A stretch of DNA of 64,000 bases from Locusta migratoria. Lineage: Eukaryota > Arthropoda > Insecta > Orthoptera > Acrididae. The notes under the pieces are model-generated. The model saw only the letters and a program-made list of their open reading frames with translations. It searched no databases and was not told the origin of the DNA. Each line of letters begins with the position of its first letter. The stretch's first letter is position 1. The stretch is from positions 62,001 to 126,000 of the forward strand of contig JAOYRU010000052.1 in NCBI GenBank assembly GCA_026315105.1. The letters run 5' to 3'. The translations under genes were made by a program, and so were the position numbers. Positions 1 to 6,858 of this stretch are shown here, in pieces.

Positions 1-126
1 TCTTTTCACTTTTTCTATTACCATTATTGTGTAACAATTAATGTATTGACTTGTTCCATGACCATGGAGTCTTACTCCTGAAGTGGGTCCTATGGAACAG
101 AATAAATAAATAAATAAATAAATAAA
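1..126 (+). mobile_element. 3' end of an unidentified non-LTR retrotransposon with (TAAA)n tail
   Basis: The first 126 bases are not satellite. They end in about six TAAA units (101-126) and then enter satellite at TTATATAG. An 8-bp inverted repeat, TGTTCCAT (52-59) with ATGGAACA (92-99), encloses a smaller GGAGT/ACTCC stem (66-70, 74-78). A terminal hairpin followed by a short tandem A-rich tail is typical of a LINE 3' end. The tail differs from the AAC tails of the other three elements, so this is another family. No coding sequence lies within the window; the element continues to the left. The class is inferred from tail and hairpin only. Confidence 0.65.
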
Positions 127-842
127 TTATATAGTAATGAGAGCGTTTGCAGGGAAACGCACAATAATGCAAATAACGAAATAAATGCAAATTTCTCTTT
201 TAAATAGTTTTTTATTATCATGTACTACCATTTTAGAGGTCAATCACTTCGCAGACTAGTCGCCAGTGCAGCTCGCAGCCCTCCAGCGTCCATTTTGTCG
301 TCTGTATAGGCTCCCAGGGTCCTTATATAGTAATGAGAGCGTTTGAAGGGAAACGCACAATAATGCAAATAACGAAATAAATCCTAATTTCTTTTTTAAA
401 TAGTTTTTTATTATCATGTACTACCATTTTAGAGGTCAATCACTTCGCAGACTAGTCGCCAGTGCAGCTCACTGCCCTCCAGCGTCCATTTTGTCGTCTG
501 TATAGGCTCCCAGGGTCCTTATATAGTAATGAGAGCGTTTGCAGGGAAACGCACAATAATGCAAATAACGAAATAAATCCTAATTTCTTTTTTAAATAGT
601 TTTTTATTATCATGTACTACCATTTGAGAGGTCAATCACTTCGCAGACTAGTCGCCAGTGCAGCTCGCAGCCCTCCAGCGTCCATTTTGTCGTCTGTATA
701 GGCTCCCAGGGTCCTTATATAGTAATGAGAGCGTTTGCAGGGAAACGCACAATAATGCAAATAACGAAATAAATGCAAATTTCTCTTTTAAATAGTTTTT
801 TATTATAATGTACTACCATTTTAGAGGTCAATTACTTCGCAA
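127..842 (+). repeat. Satellite DNA, left block, about 3.6 divergent monomers
   Basis: Head-to-tail copies of the same satellite as the main arrays, but a distinct subtype. They carry CGCCAGTGCAGCTCGCAGCC or a close variant and CCATTTTGTCG where the main array has CCATTCTGTCG, and two copies carry AAATCCTAATTTC in place of AAATGCAAATTTA. The block starts at the (TAAA)n tail of the preceding LINE and stops in mid-monomer at CTTCGCA, where element A begins. The exact right border is uncertain by about 3 bases because of extra C residues at the start of A. There is no gene here. Confidence 0.95.
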
Positions 843-1240
843 CCCCCCTCAGGGGCTCAGCATTAATTTGCTGAGTACGGGCTTGGCGAACCCGGGGTCC
901 TGAGCTGTGGGCTGTGTCGCGTCAACAGTCCGCTACACCGTAAGCTCTGTGCGTGCTTCAACGACCATCGTTCGGCGCGACGGTGGAACGTTGTACGTTT
1001 CAGAGCCCGGGGATCTTGGCTTAATCGCCCGGGTCGCGAGGACGGTACAAACCTCTATAAAAAAAACCTCAATCTCAAGGTGTGCTACGTGCCGAGGAGA
1101 TGCATGGCTGTTGAGGTTGAACAGCCGCTAGCGAGCAACCTCTGAGGAACCTGCCGCACCTCAGTTGTACAAGGCTTACCCAGGCAAGCGGGGCTCTGCC
1201 TGGGTGGACCTTTAGTTCCCTAGCTGCTCGTGGGACAGAC
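843..1240 (+). promoter_or_regulatory. 5' UTR of element A
   Basis: About 398 bp from the C-run at the element's 5' end to the ORF1 ATG. It is GC-rich and structured at the start: CTCAGCA (856-862) pairs with TGCTGAG (869-875), CGGG (878-881) with CCCG (891-894), and CTCAGG (848-853) with CCTGAG (899-904). A TATAAAAAA-like string begins at 1056. Non-LTR elements of this kind normally carry an internal promoter here, but I recognise no defined promoter motif. The first 365 bases or so are almost identical to the 5' UTR of element C (39919-40316). A short open frame from 907 (GTG start) is shared with C only because the UTRs are shared; I do not call it a gene. Confidence 0.8.
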
Positions 1241-2731
1241 ATGAAACGAGCAATAAATAGCGTGGGCGGTCGCAAAAACGCCGTCTCTAAGATAGGAAGA
1301 GTTGCTTATAATGCAGCGACGTATGATCCCCGAACGTTCCCTTCCCTGGCCACCCCTTGGGAGGAACGGCGGGCTAAAGATAGGGATGAGTCTAACTCTC
1401 CGAAGTATCTCGTTTGCAGCAGAACGGATGGGGAAACCTTCATGTCAACGAAACCACTTTTCTTCGTTGAACACCTTGAAGATAAGTTTGGTGAAGTCTC
1501 GGGTATGTCGAAAATGAGGAGCGGTTCGGTACTGATCGAAACAGCGTCATCCGCCCAATCGAAAGCATTACTTGCTTGCGATAAGCTGGGTGACGTTCCG
1601 GTCAGTATAACACCCCACAAATCGCTGAACATGATCCAGGGACTTATCTACCATAGAGACCTTCTTTTACAGTCGGATGACGAGCTACGCGCCAACCTAG
1701 AGCGACGGGGTGTCCACTTCGTCCGGCGCGTGCATAGGGGTTCGAAGGATAATAGGGTAGCCACCGGTGCTTTCATCTTGGCCTTTGACGGCGATACATT
1801 GCCCGAAAAGGTCAAGGTTATGGTCTACCGGTGTGATGTAAAGCCTTATATTCCTCCCCCTATGCGCTGCTTTAAATGCTGGAAATTTGGACATATGTCC
1901 TCCAGATGTAATTCCAGCCCCACATGTAGGGAATGCGGGCGTCCATCACACCCGGACGCTCCGTGTACTCCTCCACCTATTTGTGTAAACTGTGGGCAGC
2001 AACATCCACCCTGTTCTCCAGACTGTACTGTGCTCCGCAAAGAGCGGAAGATAATGGAAATAAAGACCCTGGATCGATTGACACATACCGAGGCGCGTAA
2101 AAAATATGAAAGGCTTCACCCGGTTTCTCTGACAACGTCTTTTGCTGCTGTTGCATCATCACCACCTCTACGTTTCTCTACCTTGCAGCAACCATCTGTG
2201 GGCCCAAAGGGCCATCAAAGCTCATCTGCCCCTGTCAAGGTCGGGGGCACTCCTCTCACTGCCCCCCCACTACCACCTGAGGGGGCCACTCCACCACTAA
2301 CATCGGGGACACCAGTCCCCACCTCCCGGCCGGAGAAGGAGCAGCCTCCTCCGGCTCCCCTCTCTCGGAAGGGGTCCCTTGGGGCACTCCCTTCCGAGGC
2401 TTCTCTTAGTGATCCAGCGGATCCCAGCCACAGGCGGAAGGATCCCAAACCTATTGGTAGAAGGGCTTCCCGCTCTTCCTCCACCACTGACGCCACTATA
2501 GAGAAGCCCTCCCGGCCCTGCAAACCTAAGGGCCAGCGAGAGGGACGGAAAAAGAAGACCAAAGAGTCTTCGGTGGCTCTACAGCCACCTGCCACCTCAT
2601 CTTCTGCATCGGACGATGAGGTACAGATCCTCGCATCACGTGAGGATCTTGCACTTACTGCCTCTCCAGAACGCATGATCCTGGATTCTGAATGTTCCAA
2701 ATCGGCGGCAGCAGATGAACCCATGCAATAG
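1241..2731 (+). CDS. Element A ORF1: Gag-like nucleic-acid-binding protein, 496 aa
   Basis: It would bind the element RNA and form the ribonucleoprotein needed for retrotransposition. Residues about 55-205 form a conserved region shared with B and C, possibly RRM-like; that is inference. Three zinc knuckles follow: C210-C213-H218-C223 and C229-C232-H237-C242 (both CX2CX4HX4C), then a variant C248-C251-H255-C262. Residues about 300-440 are Pro/Ser-rich and probably disordered, followed by a basic stretch and an acidic SASDDEVQILAS-type motif near the end. The ATG at 1241 (MKR...) matches the starts in B and C. It is open throughout and ends in TAG 20 bp before ORF2. Confidence 0.93.
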   Translation: MKRAINSVGGRKNAVSKIGRVAYNAATYDPRTFPSLATPWEERRAKDRDESNSPKYLVCSRTDGETFMSTKPLFFVEHLEDKFGEVSGMSKMRSGSVLIETASSAQSKALLACDKLGDVPVSITPHKSLNMIQGLIYHRDLLLQSDDELRANLERRGVHFVRRVHRGSKDNRVATGAFILAFDGDTLPEKVKVMVYRCDVKPYIPPPMRCFKCWKFGHMSSRCNSSPTCRECGRPSHPDAPCTPPPICVNCGQQHPPCSPDCTVLRKERKIMEIKTLDRLTHTEARKKYERLHPVSLTTSFAAVASSPPLRFSTLQQPSVGPKGHQSSSAPVKVGGTPLTAPPLPPEGATPPLTSGTPVPTSRPEKEQPPPAPLSRKGSLGALPSEASLSDPADPSHRRKDPKPIGRRASRSSSTTDATIEKPSRPCKPKGQREGRKKKTKESSVALQPPATSSSASDDEVQILASREDLALTASPERMILDSECSKSAAADEPMQ

Positions 2732-2751
2732 GGTTATTTATACTTCGCATC

Positions 2752-5700
2752 ATGGCCTTTAAAGTCATGCACCATCAAATTCTCCAGTGGAATTGCGGCG
2801 GTTTTTTCCACCACCTGGCTGAGCTGCAACAGCTAATGTGCCAACTCCCTTTGCTCTGCATAGCGTTACAGGAAACGTGGTTTCCTGCCCATAAGACCCC
2901 TGCCCTACGTGGCTACCGGGGCTTTTTTAAAAATCGTCCTTTCTGTGACAGGGTCTCTGGAGGTGTGTGCCTCTATGTCCTTGCCACTGTCCCCAGTACA
3001 GCTGTGCCCCTCACCACGAATCTCGAGGCAGTGGCAAGGCAGGAACTAACGATCTGTTCCCTCTACCTACCGCCATATGAGATTGTTTGTCGTGCAGACC
3101 TTGATGCCTTGATCGCTCAACTCCTCCCGCCGTTTCTCCTTCTGGGGGATTTTAACGCCCACCACCCTATGTGGGGTGGGACACAGACCTCGGCTCGTGG
3201 TAAGGATGTGGAGCTGCTCTTCACTCGGCGAAACCTTTGCCTTCTTAATACGGGCACTCCGACGCACTTCAGCGTAGCTCACGGGACGTATTCGGTCATC
3301 GACCTTTCTATCTGTAGCCCGAGTCTCCTCCCTCGTCTGAACTGGAGCGTCCATGATGATCTCTGTGGGAGCGACCACTTTCCCATCTTTCTGTCGCTCC
3401 CAGAGACTCAGGCCGCAAACCGGCTACCTCATAGGTCGCTCCATAGGGCTGACTGGCCGGCATATGCTTCAGCTGCAGTGGTACTGACTATGCTTCCAGC
3501 CAGCATTGATGTGGCTGTCCAGCTAGTCACGAAGGCCATAGTTTCTGCTGCTGAGAACACTGTCCCGACCGCGTCTACGTCACTTCGACGTAAGTCGGTC
3601 CCTTGGTGGACGCAGGAAATCGCTGAGGCCATCCGGGAACGTCGGCGCGCACTTCAGCGGCACCGGCGACACCCTTCTCTACAACATCTAATCGCCTTCA
3701 AGCGGCTCCGCGCACGAGCTCGGCGATTGATTCGCCAGAGTAAAAAGGATTCCTGGGAGAGGTTTGTAGCCTCTATCGGCTCTCGCGCCTCCCCTTCTCG
3801 GGTCTGGACCCAAGTGCGTCGCCTCTTTGGATATCGCCCACCGGCAGGAATTCCATCGCTCACTATTCAGGGTGCAGTCTGCACTGACCCGCAAGCCATA
3901 GCTGAGTACATGGCGGATTACTTTGCACGTTGCTCAGCAACTGAAACGTACAGTGCAGACTTCCGCACCTTCAAAGAGAGGGTCGAGCGGAAGCAGTTAT
4001 CATTCCGCACACGCCGCCAGGAACCTTACAATGCCCCATTTAGCGAGTGGGAGTTTGAAACTGCTCTGGCTGCATGCCCCGATACTTCTCCGGGACCTGA
4101 TCGGATACATAGCCAGTTCATCCGTCACCTTTCGGCTGAGTTTCAACACCGACTCCTCTACCTGTTTAACCGTATCTGGGCAGATGGGGTCTTTCCATCA
4201 CAGTGGCGGGAAAGCACCGTCATCCCGGTGTTGAAACCTGGAGCAGATCCATTGGTGGCTGACAGTTACCGCCCAATCAGCCTTACCAATGTGCTCTGCA
4301 AGCTGCTTGAACGAATGGTGAGTCGGCGGCTGATGTGGCTCCTTGAAGACCGCGAACTTCTTGCCCCACAACAAGGGGGATTCCGTCAAGGCCGTTCCGC
4401 CATTGACAACCTTGTCTCGCTGGAATCGGCTATTCGCACTGCCTTCACCAGGCGCGAACATCTCGTTGCGGTCTTTTTTGATCTCCGTAAGGCATACGAT
4501 ACAACCTGGCGCCACCATATTCTGGCTACACTGCATGGTTGCGGTCTGAGGGGCTCCCTTCCAATTTTTATACGGAACTTTTTATCGACCCGCTCTTTTC
4601 AAGTTCGTGTAGGCACCTGTCTCAGCTCTCCCCATGTCCAGGAGAATGGTGTCCCACAGGGCTCTGTTCTCAGTGTTCCCCTCTTCCTGATTGCCATCAA
4701 TGGTCTCGCAGCAGCGGTGGGGTCCTCAGTTTCGTCGTCCCTGTTTGCAGACGATTTTTGTATTTACTTCAGCTCCGCCACCATTGGTGTCGCCGAACGG
4801 CGGCTGCAGGGAGCCATTAGAAAGGCACAATCATGGGCCTCGGCCCACGGTTTCCACTTCTCGGGTTCTAAGACCCGAGTAATGCACTTTTGTCGTCGTC
4901 GGGCACTCCACCTCGATCCACAGCTGTACCTAGATAACGAACTCCTTCGAGTTGAAGAAACACACCGCTTCCTCGGTATGGTTTTCGATGCCCGGCTGAC
5001 TTGGCAGCCACATCTCCGTCAGCTGCGACAGAAATGCTGGAAACACCTTAATATCCTTCGCTGTCTCGGCCACACGGCTTGGGGAGCTTCACGCCCAACG
5101 CTTCTGCAGCTCTATAAGGCTCTTATACAATCGCGCCTGGACTACGGAAGTATCGTATATGACTCTGCAGCACCGTCAGCACTACAGGTATTGGACCCAG
5201 TCCTCCATAGTGGTGTCCGTTTGGCGACAGGGGCTTTTCGCACAAGTCCAGTGACAAGTCTGCTAGCTGAAGCAGGGGTTCCGCCCCTGCGCTTCCGCCG
5301 GCAGCGCTTACTCTCTGCCTATGCTGCCCATGTACATGCCTTACCCCACCATCCAAACTACAGGCTTCTATTTCCGGATGTTGTCCTTCCTTCCCCACGA
5401 CGGCGGCCAAGGTCAGGTCTCCCGATCGCGGTCCGTGTTCGTTCCCTTCTCTCTTCACTTGAATCCCTTCCTATTCCTCCTGCTTTCCACTACCCTTCCC
5501 GTGTTCCTCCTTGGTCTATACCGCGTCCGCAGTTTCGGCTGGACTTGTCACGTGACTCTAAAGCCTCTGTTGCACCGATGACTCTCCGCCGCCAGTTCCA
5601 GGCGGTGCTTCGTTCGTTCCCTGGCGCGGAAATTGTCTACACCGACGGGTCCCTAGTTGATGGCCGTTGTGGGTATGCCTACACCCACGATGAGCATACT

Positions 5701-6435
5701 GAACTACACGCCTTACCCTGTGGGAGTACTATCTTCTCTGCGGAGCTGATAGCTATCCATCGAGCACTGGAGCACCTTATAGCCTGTCCCGGGGAGTCGT
5801 ATGTTATCTGCAGCGACTCCCTGAGTGGCTTGCAAGCCCTTGACCAGTGCTTTCCAAAACACCAACTGGTGCGGTCAATTCAGGAATCTCTTGACCTTCT
5901 CGTTCAGTCTGGCCGCACTGTGGTTTTCGTTTGGACCCCGGCACACATAGGAATTCCGGGGAACGAACGCGTGGATCGGCTGGCTAGGCAGGCGATTACT
6001 GCAAGTCCCTTAGAAATTGGTATTCAGGAGAGGGACCACCGATTACAGTTACAAAAGAAGGTGGTAGGGCTTTGGAACACTGAGTGGGTTGACTCACCTA
6101 CCCCAAACAAGCTCCGTACAGTGAAGCTTTCTGCAGCTCCGTGGGAGTCCTCTCTGAGGGCCTCTCGGAAGGAGTCAGTTGTCCTTTGTCGTCTGCGTAT
6201 TGGCCACACGTGGATGACACATGGCCATCTACTTCGACGGGAGGATCCTCCACAGTGTCGCTGCGGCACTTCATTGACAGTGGTCCACATCCTTGTGGAC
6301 TGCCCCCTTTTAGCTGCCTTACGACAGTCATTTGACCTGCCAGCTGCACTTCCATTTATTCTCGGTGACGACGCTGCTACAGCTGATTGTGTTTTACGTT
6401 TTATCCGTGCAGCTGGGTTTTATCATTTGATCTAA
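2752..6435 (+). CDS. Element A ORF2: endonuclease-reverse transcriptase-RNase H polyprotein, 1227 aa
   Basis: This would nick target DNA and copy the element RNA by target-primed reverse transcription. The AP-type endonuclease spans about 9-217, with N14, E41, LGDFNAH (D133) and GSDHF (D208, H209). The RT spans about 430-760: LKPG and YRPISLTNV (495-515), QGGFRQGRS (541-549), motif A FFDLRKAYD (D577, D583), motif B NGVPQGSVLS (632-641), motif C FADD (D667, D668). RNase H spans about 960-1080, with D965, E998, D1022, D1075 and H1065, the usual acidic tetrad. A C-terminal Cys/His motif lies near 1146-1184. B and C are both 1232 codons long; the difference is a five-residue gap near residue 95 in the endonuclease. 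Start ATG 2752 aligns with C. Confidence 0.95.
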   Translation: MAFKVMHHQILQWNCGGFFHHLAELQQLMCQLPLLCIALQETWFPAHKTPALRGYRGFFKNRPFCDRVSGGVCLYVLATVPSTAVPLTTNLEAVARQELTICSLYLPPYEIVCRADLDALIAQLLPPFLLLGDFNAHHPMWGGTQTSARGKDVELLFTRRNLCLLNTGTPTHFSVAHGTYSVIDLSICSPSLLPRLNWSVHDDLCGSDHFPIFLSLPETQAANRLPHRSLHRADWPAYASAAVVLTMLPASIDVAVQLVTKAIVSAAENTVPTASTSLRRKSVPWWTQEIAEAIRERRRALQRHRRHPSLQHLIAFKRLRARARRLIRQSKKDSWERFVASIGSRASPSRVWTQVRRLFGYRPPAGIPSLTIQGAVCTDPQAIAEYMADYFARCSATETYSADFRTFKERVERKQLSFRTRRQEPYNAPFSEWEFETALAACPDTSPGPDRIHSQFIRHLSAEFQHRLLYLFNRIWADGVFPSQWRESTVIPVLKPGADPLVADSYRPISLTNVLCKLLERMVSRRLMWLLEDRELLAPQQGGFRQGRSAIDNLVSLESAIRTAFTRREHLVAVFFDLRKAYDTTWRHHILATLHGCGLRGSLPIFIRNFLSTRSFQVRVGTCLSSPHVQENGVPQGSVLSVPLFLIAINGLAAAVGSSVSSSLFADDFCIYFSSATIGVAERRLQGAIRKAQSWASAHGFHFSGSKTRVMHFCRRRALHLDPQLYLDNELLRVEETHRFLGMVFDARLTWQPHLRQLRQKCWKHLNILRCLGHTAWGASRPTLLQLYKALIQSRLDYGSIVYDSAAPSALQVLDPVLHSGVRLATGAFRTSPVTSLLAEAGVPPLRFRRQRLLSAYAAHVHALPHHPNYRLLFPDVVLPSPRRRPRSGLPIAVRVRSLLSSLESLPIPPAFHYPSRVPPWSIPRPQFRLDLSRDSKASVAPMTLRRQFQAVLRSFPGAEIVYTDGSLVDGRCGYAYTHDEHTELHALPCGSTIFSAELIAIHRALEHLIACPGESYVICSDSLSGLQALDQCFPKHQLVRSIQESLDLLVQSGRTVVFVWTPAHIGIPGNERVDRLARQAITASPLEIGIQERDHRLQLQKKVVGLWNTEWVDSPTPNKLRTVKLSAAPWESSLRASRKESVVLCRLRIGHTWMTHGHLLRREDPPQCRCGTSLTVVHILVDCPLLAALRQSFDLPAALPFILGDDAATADCVLRFIRAAGFYHLI

Positions 6436-6823
6436 AGGTGGGTATTTTAGCCTGATTTCTCAGGCACCCATCTTTCACAAATTTTTACACTTCTTCTTTT
6501 GTGCTGTCTCCCCGCTTTTACCCGTATGTTTTAGAATGTGCGGAGTGGCTGGCTCATCCTTTATTATTCTCGCGATCAGCCAGCCACACTTTTCTGCTGA
6601 AACCTTTTAGTACAGGTTTTTTTTCCCCTTTCAGTTTTCTTCTTTCTACGTTTCTTTCCTCTTTAGGATTTCTACTTTGAGTGTCCTGAACTCATTTACC
6701 CCCATTACGTGCCCATTATGAGTCTATCTTCTATGTGAGTCACGCATTGTTTTGCAGGATGCATTACGCTGTATCGACTTAGCTCGCAACAGGGGACTGA
6801 TGACCACGTAGTCTAGTCCCCTC

Positions 6824-6857
<34 letters not shown>
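6436..6857 (+). other. 3' UTR of element A with two hairpins and (AAC)n tail
   Basis: About 420 bp without coding capacity. Hairpin 1: GTGGCTGGCT (6545-6554) with AGCCAGCCAC (6578-6587), a perfect 10-bp inverted repeat. Hairpin 2: AGGGGACT (6791-6798) with AGTCCCCT (6815-6822), a perfect 8-bp stem directly before the tail of about ten AAC units (from about 6826). Both hairpins have counterparts in B and C at the same relative places, so they are probably recognition elements for the element's own RT. No AATAAA poly(A) signal is seen. Satellite resumes at TCCTTATATAG. Confidence 0.85.

Positions 6858-6858
<1 letters not shown>

Larger units (their letters stand above)
843..6857 (+). mobile_element. 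Element A: full-length I-group non-LTR retrotransposon, about 6.0 kb
   Basis: Structure: 5' UTR (843-1240), ORF1 (1241-2731), 20-bp spacer, ORF2 (2752-6435), 3' UTR, (AAC)n tail ending at 6857. The 5' border is set by comparison with element C, whose 5' end starts at the same CCCCTCAGGGG. ORF2 order EN-RT-RNase H with a zinc-knuckle ORF1 is that of I-like/Jockey-superfamily LINEs; I do not assign a finer clade. Both ORFs are open. Unusual points: no target-site duplication, flanking satellite out of phase by about 66 bp and of different subtypes, and a five-residue gap in the endonuclease relative to B and C. It may be recent, but autonomy is unproven. Confidence 0.95.

Noticed and set aside
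907..1131. Small open frame in the 5' UTR of A, also present in C at 39981-40190
   Set aside because: It starts with GTG, and its C-terminal part changes between A and C because of the A-run length difference. The similarity is explained by the shared 5' UTR.
4539..5581. Long open frames overlapping ORF2 in other frames and on the minus strand, also in B and C
   Set aside because: They are shadows of the GC-rich ORF2 gene; they are not conserved in place between the three elements and carry no recognisable domain.
6796..6812. Hammerhead ribozyme core suggested by CTGATGA before the tail of element A
   Set aside because: The matching GAAA and the stem II/III arrangement are missing, and C has GATAACC at this place. 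The conserved feature is the simple hairpin.
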